This document shows, one piece after another, positions 1 to 7,731 of a stretch of 64,000 nucleotides of DNA. The DNA is from Flavobacterium sp. Its GTDB lineage: Bacteria > Bacteroidota > Bacteroidia > Flavobacteriales > Flavobacteriaceae. Location: assembly GCA_023251135.1 (NCBI GenBank), contig JAHEZJ010000003.1, positions 113,072-177,071 on the forward strand. The letters are read 5' to 3'. Below the pieces are notes generated by a model, which was not told the origin of the DNA, did not search any database, and saw only the letters and a program-made list of their open reading frames with translations. The number at the start of each line of letters is the position of its first letter. The stretch's first letter is position 1. A program made the translations under genes and the position numbers.

Positions 1-2
1 CA

Positions 3-1787
3 ATGAAGTGGATCCCAAATTTTAATTCCTCAAACTCTTTGAGAGTTATTTTTGTAATCGCAGTTTTCATTCTGTTGTTTCTTTCTTCTATCGCTTACAA
101 ACACAACCAGGACCTCAATGAGTCCAGTAAATTAGTAATGCATACGTATGAAATTAACATTCAGCTAGAACGGTTAATGTCAGCTATAAAGGATGCCGAA
201 ACGGGACAGCGCGGTTATATCATAACCCGTAATGCCCGTTTTTTAACTCCTTACCTTTATTCGCGTGACAAGGTAAACACTTCCTTCATCACTTTAAAAA
301 AATTAACGGCCGACAACCCAAAACAGCAGGAAAACCTCCAAAGGTTATTCAAGCTCATCATTCAGCGTTTTGTTTCTTTTGAAAATTGTCTCAAATACAG
401 CGATCCCAAAACCTACGACAAACGAAAACTCGACAATTATATGTTTGGGGGGCGAATTTTGATGGAGAACATTCGTTTTAAAGTCGACGAAATGAAAGAC
501 AGTGAAAAAAGCTATCTGGCCAAAAGGTTAAAAATTTACGATGCCGAAATTTCCCTGAGCCCGCTTTTTTCTATTTCGCTGTTTCTGGTTGCCCTCACTT
601 TTATTTTATTGGCTTACCGACAAATCAGCCGTGATTTTGAACGTCTGAAAATCATTAACAAGCAACTCTTGATTTCCAGCGGACTTATGGCGGAATCTGA
701 ATCTATCGGTAAATTCAGTACCTGGCAATGGGATTTAGACACCAACAAGATCGATTATTCCGACAATCAATATCGTTTATTGGGGTATGAACCCAACGCT
801 TTTGTTCCTGAAAAGGGGACTTTTTTAAATTTTGTCCATCCTGAGGACAAAGTAACAGTTGCAAAATCGATGGAAGGAATTCTCAATTACGAGCAATTGC
901 CTTTTGTTTACTATAAAATTATGCTTCCAAATCAGGAAGTCAGACACTTTAAAACCACCGGAAAATTATTAACAGACCAACAGGGAAGTAAAATTTTACT
1001 GGGCATTAACTTTGACATTACCGACGAACATTTACTAAATATAGAGCTTCAGGAACGTAATCTGGAATTAGAAAAAAGCAATAAGGAACTGGCTTCTTTC
1101 AACCATGTTGCGAGTCATGACTTACAGGAACCTTTGAGAAAAATCCAGACTTTTATCTCCAGAGTTTCTGATGCCGACAAAGCTGTTATGTCACAGAGCG
1201 CCAGAGATTATATTGCCAAAATTGAAGTTTCGGCCAAAAGAATGCGCGTTTTAATTGATGATTTACTTTTATTCTCCAGAACCAATACTACCAAAAAAGA
1301 GTTCATTAAATCAAATTTAAATGAATTGCTAAAAAATGCCGAAGCAGAATTAACTGAAATGATCGACGAGAAGAAAGCAGTCATTACCACTACAAAATTG
1401 CCCAAATTGTCCGTTATTCCGTATCAGATCGAGCAGCTTTTTATCAATCTTATTGGAAACTCCCTGAAGTACAACCGTCCGAATATTGCACCCGAAATTG
1501 CAATTGAAAGCCAAAAAGTATTCTCTGTAGATTATCCCGAACTACTGGATCAGAATGTGAAAAAATTCCACAAAATAACTTTCACAGACAACGGAATGGG
1601 TTTTGACCCTCAGTTCAAGGAAACCATTTTTGTACTGTTCCAGCGACTGCACTCCAAAACCGATTACCCGGGAACAGGAATTGGTCTGGCCATCTGTAAA
1701 AAAATTGTCGACAATCATAAGGGGTATATCATGGCCGACAGTCAACCGGATCAGGGTTCTGTATTCACTATTTTTCTTCCGGATTAG
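3..1787 (+). CDS. CHASE3/PAS sensor histidine kinase
   Basis: Membrane sensor kinase that should autophosphorylate on His and pass phosphate to a response regulator not seen in the window. Residues 14-34 form a membrane segment. About 38-175 is a CHASE3-type extracytoplasmic helical domain, with a typical DAETGQRGY stretch near 65-72, and a second membrane segment lies near 187-205. A PAS fold with a PAC-like end covers about 235-345. The HisKA domain carries SHDLQEP with the phospho-acceptor His372. The HATPase has an N-box (NLIGNSLKYN), DNGMGF and GTGIGLAICKKI. The ATG is two bases from the window edge, but hydrophobic residues follow directly, so the protein looks complete. The kinase core resembles the phytochrome-like HWE/HisKA group of Bacteroidota. 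The ligand is unknown. Confidence 0.9.
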   Translation: MKWIPNFNSSNSLRVIFVIAVFILLFLSSIAYKHNQDLNESSKLVMHTYEINIQLERLMSAIKDAETGQRGYIITRNARFLTPYLYSRDKVNTSFITLKKLTADNPKQQENLQRLFKLIIQRFVSFENCLKYSDPKTYDKRKLDNYMFGGRILMENIRFKVDEMKDSEKSYLAKRLKIYDAEISLSPLFSISLFLVALTFILLAYRQISRDFERLKIINKQLLISSGLMAESESIGKFSTWQWDLDTNKIDYSDNQYRLLGYEPNAFVPEKGTFLNFVHPEDKVTVAKSMEGILNYEQLPFVYYKIMLPNQEVRHFKTTGKLLTDQQGSKILLGINFDITDEHLLNIELQERNLELEKSNKELASFNHVASHDLQEPLRKIQTFISRVSDADKAVMSQSARDYIAKIEVSAKRMRVLIDDLLLFSRTNTTKKEFIKSNLNELLKNAEAELTEMIDEKKAVITTTKLPKLSVIPYQIEQLFINLIGNSLKYNRPNIAPEIAIESQKVFSVDYPELLDQNVKKFHKITFTDNGMGFDPQFKETIFVLFQRLHSKTDYPGTGIGLAICKKIVDNHKGYIMADSQPDQGSVFTIFLPD

Positions 1788-1930
1788 TCACTCAAAAAAG
1801 CCTTTAAAAACCACATAACAAACGTTGTATAAATCTTTTATGGGAATTATATAACGTTTCTTTTTTATGCTGTAAAGCAAAATCTTCTATTCATCGCCAT
1901 CTTTGTAAAGTAATACTTTATGAAGTAATA

Positions 1931-2497
1931 ATGAAAGCAATCCCCAGAGTAAAAGCATCTTTTTTCAAAGCAATATTTTTATTGTTAACCCTAGTTTTTG
2001 TTGCATCATGTAAAAAAAGCTATCCAATAGAAACTTCTTTAAAAAATGAAACTTTTACCAAAAATGAAAAAGAAGAAATTGAAGCCTTTTTTTTTATCGC
2101 GGCGGCAAATGTAAGTCAATCCATTATTTCTAAAAGTCAAATTGCACAACAAAAAAGTTCTGACAGTACTATTCTCGAAGTAAGCAAAAAAATCGAAATT
2201 AATCAAAATCTGTTGTTACAGGAAATAACCAATCTGGCCAATAGAAAGCTTATTATTATTACTGAAATCAACGCAACCCGAAAACGGGACCTGTACGATT
2301 TGATTGATGCCAATGAATACAATTTCAACCACGCTTACTTAGATTCGATGCATGAATCATTGGAAGAACAGATTCGGTTATTGGAATCCATTTCAAAAGA
2401 AACAAATGACCAAACGATTCTGAAAATGGTTTTACAGTATCTGCCACAACAATATGAGTTTTCAAGAGAAATACAAAAATCAAAAATAGTACTCTAA
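1931..2497 (+). CDS. DUF4142-like lipoprotein
   Basis: A 188-residue exported protein with a lipoprotein signal (LVFVASC, Cys27), so probably anchored in a membrane. The rest is nearly all helical. The spacing of an FFFIAAANVSQSI-type helix followed by SQIAQQKSSDSTI resembles the ferritin-like DUF4142 family, whose function is not established. It is the first gene of a same-strand cluster of small envelope proteins (to 4490) that in other bacteria are linked to osmotic or general stress. I infer a stress role from that context only. Confidence 0.65.
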   Translation: MKAIPRVKASFFKAIFLLLTLVFVASCKKSYPIETSLKNETFTKNEKEEIEAFFFIAAANVSQSIISKSQIAQQKSSDSTILEVSKKIEINQNLLLQEITNLANRKLIIITEINATRKRDLYDLIDANEYNFNHAYLDSMHESLEEQIRLLESISKETNDQTILKMVLQYLPQQYEFSREIQKSKIVL

Positions 2498-2535
2498 ACG
2501 CCTCTAAACGCTATTATTAACTAAACTATTTAACT

Positions 2536-3177
2536 ATGAAAATGCACTTTAATTTTTTATCCGCCTTAACCCTTTTTTTAACAGCTTCATTCGGAATGCT
2601 GCAGGCACAGAACAATAATGTAAATACCGAGTACGGGATCAAAGGAGGGTTCAACATGTCGAATTTGTATTCTAATGATGCCAACGACGACAATGTATTG
2701 TATGGTTTCAATGCCGGACTTTATGCAACTTTACCAATCTCTGATTTTATTGCCATTCAGCCCGAAATCCTGTTTACCACAAAAGGAGCCAAACTAGAAT
2801 ACAATAATGCTTTTGCCAGTGGAGACTCAAAATTCAAACTCAACTATATTGAAGTTCCATTGTTGGTAAGAGTAAATATCACCAAAAATTTTAATGTTCA
2901 TGCCGGTGGTTACGCTTCTTATCTTGTAAGTTCAAAAGTTACGGGTAGCGGAGATATCAACTTCGAGCAAAGAATCGATACCGATGATCTGAACAAGTTT
3001 GATGCCGGTCTGGCAGCGGGTGTTGGAGTCGATTTTGATCCAATAAGCATTGGTTTACGTTACAATTACGGACTAACAACCGTTGGAAAAGAAAGAACAG
3101 TTGCCGGAACAACCTATACTTTTCCGGACGCAAAAAACAGCAACCTTAGCTTGTATCTTTCGTATAAGCTAAACTAA
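2536..3177 (+). CDS. Outer-membrane beta-barrel protein (PorT-like)
   Basis: 213 residues with a signal peptide ending in LQAQ near residue 25. It begins with an EYGIKGGFNMSNL strand and continues with alternating amphipathic strands, ending in LSLYLSYKLN. This is the pattern of the eight-stranded barrels annotated as outer membrane beta-barrel or PorT family proteins in Bacteroidota. It is predicted to sit in the outer membrane. It follows the lipoprotein gene by 38 bases and may be co-transcribed. No specific function can be assigned, since such barrels are numerous. Confidence 0.8.
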   Translation: MKMHFNFLSALTLFLTASFGMLQAQNNNVNTEYGIKGGFNMSNLYSNDANDDNVLYGFNAGLYATLPISDFIAIQPEILFTTKGAKLEYNNAFASGDSKFKLNYIEVPLLVRVNITKNFNVHAGGYASYLVSSKVTGSGDINFEQRIDTDDLNKFDAGLAAGVGVDFDPISIGLRYNYGLTTVGKERTVAGTTYTFPDAKNSNLSLYLSYKLN

Positions 3178-3210
3178 AAAAGGATTTTATTAACCCTAAA
3201 TACACAAGTC

Positions 3211-3363
3211 ATGTCAAATTTATTATATACCATCGCAGTAATTCTGATCATACTTTGGGCTTTAGGCTTTTTTGTTTACAGCCTGGGAAGTATCATTCAT
3301 ATTTTATTAGTCATTGCTATTATTGCTATACTACTCCGACTTATTAAAGGTCGTGAAGTTTAA
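3211..3363 (+). CDS. Small Lmo0937-type membrane protein
   Basis: A 50-residue ORF starting MSNLLYTIAVILI and ending LLRLIKGREV, with two hydrophobic helices separated by a short turn. Size, composition and the GSIIHILLVIAIIAILLRL pattern match the lmo0937-family small membrane proteins common in Bacteroidota and Firmicutes, often next to YtxH and general-stress genes as here. No biochemical role is known. It lies between the barrel and YtxH genes on the same strand. Confidence 0.8.
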   Translation: MSNLLYTIAVILIILWALGFFVYSLGSIIHILLVIAIIAILLRLIKGREV

Positions 3364-3411
3364 AATACAAATACTATTAACCACTTTATATTAATTACTA
3401 AATCGAATATT

Positions 3412-3696
3412 ATGAAAACGAGCAGCACAATTTTAGGAATTTTAGGAGCCGCAGCGGCAGGAGCTTTTTTGGGTGTTTTATTTGCACCGGACAAAGGATC
3501 AAATACCAGAAAAAAAATATCAGACAAGTCTAAAGATTACGGAGACAATCTGAAAAACAAGTTCGACGGAATTGTAAGCACAATTACTTCAAACGGTAAA
3601 GAAATTATCGAAGAAGGAAAAGCAAAATTCAGCCAGGCAAAAGAAGACTTCAACTCGATTAAAGATGAAGCAAAAGCTGTAAAATCGAACTATTAA
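3412..3696 (+). CDS. YtxH domain protein
   Basis: 94 residues. The N-terminal membrane segment is glycine and alanine rich (LGILGAAAAGAFLGVLFAP), followed by DKGSNTRKKI. A long charged amphipathic helix then runs to the C-terminus. This arrangement (single TM helix, APxxG(S)xTR motif, coiled-coil tail) defines the YtxH/GvpP-type family, associated with general stress responses. It is probably anchored in the inner membrane with the helical tail in the cytoplasm. Confidence 0.88.
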   Translation: MKTSSTILGILGAAAAGAFLGVLFAPDKGSNTRKKISDKSKDYGDNLKNKFDGIVSTITSNGKEIIEEGKAKFSQAKEDFNSIKDEAKAVKSNY

Positions 3697-3735
3697 GAAA
3701 GTGAATTTTGTAAATCCTAAACATACCCCTCTATC

Positions 3736-4128
3736 ATGGAATCAGATGCAACAACAAACGACAACTTAAATCTTTACGAGAAAGCAGAAAACTATACCAA
3801 AACGAGTTTAGAATTAATTAAGCTCAAAACGGTATCAGCATCAGCAGATGTTTTATCGACATTGACCTCTAGGATCGCGGTTGGAGCTGTTGTTGCATTT
3901 TTTACCTTGTTCCTCAATATTGGGATCAGTTTATGGATTGGAAAAAAATTAGGCGAATACTATTACGGTTTTTTTATACTGGCTCTTTTTTATCTCATTG
4001 TGGCCATTGTGCTGCACAAACTGCACCACAGACTTATTAAAACCCCAATTGGAAACATGATTGTTTCGAGTATTTTAAAAGAAACTAAAAGAGAAGCCAA
4101 CTCTGATGTAAGTCAGTCAAAAAACTAA
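3736..4128 (+). CDS. Phage-holin-family-like two-TM membrane protein
   Basis: 130 residues. A soluble N-terminal helix (YTKTSLELIKLKTVSASADVL) is followed by two long hydrophobic helices, about residues 50-75 and 83-103, and a basic tail. This matches the phage holin / Actinobacterial Holin-X (DUF1469-like) proteins found beside YtxH genes. The name is historical and no lytic role is implied. It is in tight order with the genes on both sides (39 and 11 bases). Confidence 0.7.
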   Translation: MESDATTNDNLNLYEKAENYTKTSLELIKLKTVSASADVLSTLTSRIAVGAVVAFFTLFLNIGISLWIGKKLGEYYYGFFILALFYLIVAIVLHKLHHRLIKTPIGNMIVSSILKETKREANSDVSQSKN

Positions 4129-4139
4129 AAAAGACGGTT

Positions 4140-4490
4140 ATGGAAACGATTTACACCCTTGATGCACTAGACCGGAAGATTCAGCTTTTAGAAAACCGCC
4201 AAGACGCCGAATGGTGTTCAATTAAAGACGAAATCGATGAAATTAAAGAGCATCTAAAACCTCTTAACCTCATTCGGAACACAGTCGAAGAAATCAACGA
4301 AACAGTTGGTTTTAAAAGCCATCTGGCACAGTCGGCTATCAGTATCGGAATTGGTTATCTGGCCAAAAGATTTGTGGTAGGAAAAAGTAAATCTACTTTC
4401 AAAAACATCTTCGGATCCTTACTACAGCTTGTCGTTACCAATATAGTTTCGAAACCGCACGAGCCTTCCCACGAAGATTCGGCACCCTAA
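4140..4490 (+). CDS. Small conserved-looking hypothetical protein
   Basis: 116 residues. The first half is a charged helical segment with coiled-coil character (about 5-55). The second half has a weakly hydrophobic helix (QSAISIGIGYLAKRF) and a second one (LLQLVVTNIVSK). It starts 11 bases after the holin-like gene and so is probably translated from the same mRNA. I do not recognise the family. A peripheral membrane partner of the YtxH and holin-like proteins is only a guess. Confidence 0.7.
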   Translation: METIYTLDALDRKIQLLENRQDAEWCSIKDEIDEIKEHLKPLNLIRNTVEEINETVGFKSHLAQSAISIGIGYLAKRFVVGKSKSTFKNIFGSLLQLVVTNIVSKPHEPSHEDSAP

Positions 4491-4532
4491 AAATCGTCAC
4501 GAGAGTAATGGTCTAACTAAAATTTAATTATT

Positions 4533-4631
4533 ATGGAAAAGTTAAGCGAAATAATAGTCAAAAATGGTGTGTACATGTACTCTAATCTTTATAAATGTTT
4601 TGAATTCACAAGAGTATTTTTAGGTATCTAA
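4533..4631 (+). CDS. Possible 32-residue peptide
   Basis: A short ORF starting ATG GAA AAG, 42 bases after the preceding gene and on the same strand, encoding MEKLSEIIVKNGVYMYSNLY and a short hydrophobic tail. It may be a real small protein at the end of the stress cluster or a decayed gene start. No ribosome-binding or homology evidence decides this. The rest of the 480-base stretch to prfA holds only the octamer repeats and the hairpin listed separately. Confidence 0.25.
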   Translation: MEKLSEIIVKNGVYMYSNLYKCFEFTRVFLGI

Positions 4632-4697
4632 CTTGCTTTATACGTTTTATAAACAAACGGTTAATCGGTTAATATCCTTCACTATATATTTTTTTCT

Positions 4698-4785
4698 CTG
4701 AGGTACTGAGGTGCTGAGTAACTAAGGTTCTGAGGTTTTTTTAAAAGGTTCAGAGGTGCAAAGGGACAAAGGCACAGAGGTTTTA
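4698..4785 (+). repeat. Degenerate octamer tandem repeats
   Basis: Two short arrays with exact 8-base period: CTGAGGTA, CTGAGGTG, CTGAGTAA, CTAAGGTT, CTGAGGTT (4698-4737), then AGGTTCAG, AGGTGCAA, AGGGACAA, AGGCACAG, AGGTTTTA (4746-4785). The first four or five bases of each unit are conserved and the rest vary. The complementary motifs appear in the array at 4889-4976. Confidence 0.85.
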
Positions 4786-4799
4786 TTGGAGAAAATAAA

Positions 4800-4837
4800 A
4801 AAAGAGCGTATTTCAACTGGTTGAAATACGCTCTTTT
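4800..4837. terminator. Strong bidirectional hairpin downstream of prfA
   Basis: Perfect 18-bp inverted repeat, AAAAGAGCGTATTTCAAC and its complement, around a two-base centre, with A and T runs on the outer sides. It can end transcription from prfA (minus strand) and from the stress cluster (plus strand). Confidence 0.8.
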
Positions 4838-4888
4838 ACTATATAAAAATCTTTATTGATTTAAACAGCTTAATCCGTCGCTACAAAA

Positions 4889-4976
4889 CCTTTGCAACTT
4901 TGAACCTTTGTTCCTTTGCGCCTCCAGACCTAAAAAACTTAGAACCTCAGCACCTTAGAACCTTAATGTCTTAGAA
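4889..4976 (-). repeat. Octamer array running into the prfA stop codon
   Basis: Eleven consecutive octamers in perfect phase. The plus-strand units are CCTTTGCA, ACTTTGAA, CCTTTGTT, CCTTTGCG, CCTCCAGA, CCTAAAAA, ACTTAGAA, CCTCAGCA, CCTTAGAA, CCTTAATG and TCTTAGAA. The array changes midway from a CCTTTG to a CCT(T/C)AG consensus without losing register. The last unit overlaps the prfA stop codon (4971-4973). Confidence 0.85.
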
Positions 4977-6047
4977 CACTTCCGAAGCCTCCTTCAATTT
5001 CTCCATGTTGTTCACCAACTGAAGTTCGGCAACAATTTTCTGAATGTCACCATTCATGATGTTTCCTAAATCGTATAAAGTTAAACCAACACGGTGATCG
5101 GTTACACGACCTTGTGCGTAGTTGTAAGTACGAATCTTAGCCGAACGGTCACCAGAACTTACCTGAGAAGTACGTTTGGTAGCATCTTCAGCTTCTTTCT
5201 TAGCCAATTCCTGTTCGTACAAACGAGAACGTAAAACCGTTAACGCCTTATCTTTGTTTTTATGCTGCGATTTCTGATCCTGACATTGCGCCACCAATCC
5301 CGTAGGAATGTGCGTCAAACGTACAGCCGATTTCGTTGTATTTACCGATTGTCCTCCAGGTCCTGACGAACAGAAGAAATCTACACGAACATCGTTCATA
5401 TCGATCTGTACATCAAACTCTTCTGCTTCCGGTAAAACCATTACCGTTGCTGCCGAGGTATGTACACGACCTTGTGTTTCGGTTTGCGGAACACGTTGTA
5501 CACGGTGCACACCAGCTTCAAATTTCAGGGTTCCGTACACATCTTCTCCGGTAACTTCAAAAATAACCTCTTTGAAACCTCCCGAAGTACCTTCGTTCAT
5601 ATCGACCACAGAAGTTCTCCAACCTTGTGATTCACAGTATTTAGTGTACATTCTGAATAAATCCCCCGCAAAAATACTAGCTTCGTCCCCACCCGTTCCG
5701 GCACGAATCTCCACCATTACATTTTTAGCATCTTCAGGATCTTTAGGAATCAACATAAATTTGATTTCCTCCTCCAGTTGCGGCAAGCGTTCTTTTGCTT
5801 CGTCAAGCTGCATTTTGGCCATTTCGGTCATATCTGCATCGCTTCCGTCAGCAATAATTTCGTTTGCTTCGTCAATATTTGCTAAAACAAGAATGTATTC
5901 TTCTCTTTTTTCAACCAAAGCTTTGATGCTTTTATATTCCTGGTTGAGTTGCACATAACGTTTTTGATCAGCAATAACATCCGGCTGAATAATCAAATCC
6001 GAAATCTCATCAAAACGCTGCTTTACATATTGAAGTCTATCTAACAT
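4971..6047 (-). CDS. prfA: Peptide chain release factor 1
   Basis: Recognises UAA/UAG stop codons in the ribosomal A site and triggers hydrolysis of peptidyl-tRNA. The 358-residue length is typical. The catalytic GGQ loop is at residues 231-233 in the context [12 protein letters not shown]. The decoding tripeptide is PQT in VPQTETQGR, the PxT form of RF1 rather than the SPF form of RF2. A TAATTTTG -7 element lies 25-32 bases upstream of the start codon. The last codons merge into an octamer repeat array. Large ORFs on the opposite strand inside it are shadows. Confidence 0.98.
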   Translation of the reverse strand: MLDRLQYVKQRFDEISDLIIQPDVIADQKRYVQLNQEYKSIKALVEKREEYILVLANIDEANEIIADGSDADMTEMAKMQLDEAKERLPQLEEEIKFMLIPKDPEDAKNVMVEIRAGTGGDEASIFAGDLFRMYTKYCESQGWRTSVVDMNEGTSGGFKEVIFEVTGEDVYGTLKFEAGVHRVQRVPQTETQGRVHTSAATVMVLPEAEEFDVQIDMNDVRVDFFCSSGPGGQSVNTTKSAVRLTHIPTGLVAQCQDQKSQHKNKDKALTVLRSRLYEQELAKKEAEDATKRTSQVSSGDRSAKIRTYNYAQGRVTDHRVGLTLYDLGNIMNGDIQKIVAELQLVNNMEKLKEASEVF

Positions 6048-6071
6048 TTTCTAATTCCTTTTATTGGACTG

Positions 6072-6079
6072 CAAAATTA
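6072..6079 (-). promoter_or_regulatory. Likely prfA -7 promoter element
   Basis: On the minus strand this reads TAATTTTG, fitting the Bacteroidota TAnnTTTG consensus, at a sensible distance from the prfA start (6047). No clear TTG element is visible at the -33 position. Confidence 0.5.
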
Positions 6080-6169
6080 CAAAATTTTTGTTGAAAATTC
6101 TAGTATTGATTTTTAAGGTTTTTTGAGGGGAAGATTTAGTGGAATTAGGATGGTTTTTAGGAGCTTGTT

Positions 6170-6260
6170 CCTGCTATCCGCTGCATCTTTTTAGGCAGAA
6201 AGTTTATAGTTTAATTTTGGACGCTTTCGTTTGCCTAAAAAGGATGCCGCTGCTATCAGG
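6170..6260. repeat. Intergenic imperfect inverted repeat
   Basis: Left arm 6170-6195 (CCTGCTATCCGCTGCATC...TTAGG) pairs imperfectly with right arm 6234-6260 (CCTAAAAAGGATGCCGCTGC...CAGG). The arms differ by a few substitutions and one base in length. A truncated echo (AAAAAGGATAGCGCTTCC) follows near 6415. The rest of the 506-base gap between prfA and the next gene shows no convincing ORF or RNA gene. Confidence 0.6.
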
Positions 6261-6553
6261 GCTAGGGATTTAGTATTTTTGATTAGCTTTTATGGATTTC
6301 CGTAATATCATTGAATTTAAAGAAGTTGCTTTTAGCAAAATTCAGGTATTTCTACGTGGTGATAAATTTAAATTTAGTGCGATGTTTGTTCTTTATCTCT
6401 ATTTACGATTAATCTAAAAAAGGATAGCGCTTCCATTATAATTAAAAACGTAGTCTTATTTTTCGACTTATGGCTTTCCGAAAGGAGATCGGAATTAAAT
6501 AATATTAATCTGAAAAACATTCTAACTGCTGGAAACTTTGGAAGTTTTTTTAA

Positions 6554-7141
6554 ATGAAAAACAGATACTTAAAAATGGGAATTGAAGATTTTTTCAAAGG
6601 AATTTTTGATGTAAAAAAAATACCAACAAAAGTATTTTTAGTAGTATTTATTGCTGGAACATTTATGTTCTATGCTCCACAAAAATTTGCTACAATCCAA
6701 TTCAAGGAAGAAAGTGATTTAAAAATTTACGCTTATATTACTTACTTAATTTGCACAGGAATTTTCATAGTAAACTGTATTACTGTGATTGTGACTCACA
6801 CTAATAATTACCTACTAAATAGACGATTAAAAAAAGAGTATAAAAAATTAATTCATAATTTAGATAATTACGAAAGAAGTGTTTTAAGAGAATTCTATTT
6901 ATATCAAAAAAACACTTTAGACTTTCCATATGACGATAATATTATAAAGGGATTAGTAGATAAAAAAGTTTTATATTTTGCATCACTATTTGGGAGTAGT
7001 ATAATGCCAAACGGTAGAAATTCAACTTTTAAAATAAACCGATATCTAAAAAACATTATAAGCAAAGAAAATGATTTAGGTTTGGTAAATAATCCTAATA
7101 AAGAACAACAGGGCTTTATTTTGCAAAACAGACCACATTGA
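6554..7141 (+). CDS. SieB-like superinfection-exclusion membrane protein
   Basis: 195 residues. Two hydrophobic helices (about 27-45 and 60-85) are followed by a basic cytoplasmic domain with an LDNYERSVLREFYLYQKNT helix and a short segment resembling a winged helix. This order, with the (L)xxLxxxExxxLREFxxQxxNT pattern, resembles the superinfection exclusion B family. Those are prophage or plasmid proteins that block infection by other phages at the membrane. The match is by eye. It opens an AT-rich accessory island. MGIEDFF at residue 8 is an alternative start. Confidence 0.6.
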   Translation: MKNRYLKMGIEDFFKGIFDVKKIPTKVFLVVFIAGTFMFYAPQKFATIQFKEESDLKIYAYITYLICTGIFIVNCITVIVTHTNNYLLNRRLKKEYKKLIHNLDNYERSVLREFYLYQKNTLDFPYDDNIIKGLVDKKVLYFASLFGSSIMPNGRNSTFKINRYLKNIISKENDLGLVNNPNKEQQGFILQNRPH

Positions 7142-7198
7142 ACAAAGAATAATATACAATATATTGATAGCTAAATAATTCATCCAAAATTAAAATTT

Positions 7199-7441
7199 AT
7201 GAGAAAAGTTACCATTTCAGCACTTCCTGAAGATATTGCAATGCAACTAATAAATGAAAACCATATTCTTCGAATTGCTGCAATAACAGAAAATTGTTTA
7301 TTTCATAAATGGACAACAAAACTTCATGACCACCCAGCTAATAATGAATATCTTCAAGAACAAGACTATGGATTAGTAGAATTTCCCGATGGAAATATGC
7401 ATTATGTTAGACCAGAACAAATACAGTTTCAACCTGAATAA
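7199..7441 (+). CDS. Small hypothetical protein
   Basis: 80 residues, 57 bases after the SieB-like gene on the same strand. The C-terminal half reads GLVEFPDGNMHYVRPEQIQF, a small beta pattern I associate with short uncharacterised Bacteroidota proteins of the (G/A)-x-V-E-y-x-D-G-x-x-x-x-V-x-P-x-x-I-x-F type. There is no membrane segment or signal peptide. Function is unknown. It could regulate or pair with one of the island proteins, but nothing in the sequence shows it. Confidence 0.6.
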   Translation: MRKVTISALPEDIAMQLINENHILRIAAITENCLFHKWTTKLHDHPANNEYLQEQDYGLVEFPDGNMHYVRPEQIQFQPE

Positions 7442-7588
7442 ATATAAACACTAGAAAATATAGAATTGTCTGTAACAGAAAGTTTCTAGGATACGTTTTC
7501 TATAAGTTATTACTAAGGAAATTATGAACCTAATATTGGAACAATAATCCCTTGTCGTTTAGAAAAGAATGAAAGCAATTCAAGATAT

Positions 7589-7654
7589 GCGTGAGTAGCA
7601 CCCTCACGCCAGCGAAGTAATTTTCGTTTAAAAAATTTAAGCGATTATATTCGC
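7589..7654. other. Structured leader upstream of the RT gene (candidate ncRNA region)
   Basis: Within the 290-base gap before the reverse transcriptase, a perfect 7-bp hairpin (GCGTGAG, 7-base loop, CTCACGC; 7589-7609) is followed by a larger imperfect stem, GCGAAgTAAT (7612-7621) with ATTAtaTTCGC (7644-7654). Several defence RTs need an adjacent structured RNA. This region is the best local candidate, but similar GC-rich hairpins also occur in other intergenic regions here, so it may be an ordinary repeat. No ORF is seen in 7442-7731. Confidence 0.3.
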
Positions 7655-7689
7655 CATAATCAACTTATAAAAAAATACGTAATTTACTA

Positions 7690-7710
7690 CATATAATAAA
7701 TTATTATATG
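7690..7710. promoter_or_regulatory. Perfect 21-bp palindrome before the RT start codon
   Basis: Two perfect 10-bp arms (CATATAATAA and TTATTATATG) around one central A, ending 21 bases before the RT ATG. The one-base centre is unfavourable for an RNA hairpin and typical of a dimeric repressor operator. It is all A/T apart from the outermost C and G. Confidence 0.55.
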
Positions 7711-7731
7711 AAATTCTAACTTATTTTTCAT

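Noticed and set aside
3736-4128. Holin-like protein as a sign of a prophage
   Set aside because: The family name is historical. The gene sits in a YtxH/Lmo0937 stress cluster and no phage structural, lysis or integration gene is present.
4889-4976. Octamer array as a CRISPR remnant
   Set aside because: Period is 8 bp with degenerate units, no separate spacers, and no cas genes in the window.
5308-5958. Long plus-strand ORF (216 codons) across prfA
   Set aside because: It is the antisense frame of a fully conserved prfA, has Ser/Cys-rich composition without domains, and no promoter or start signal.
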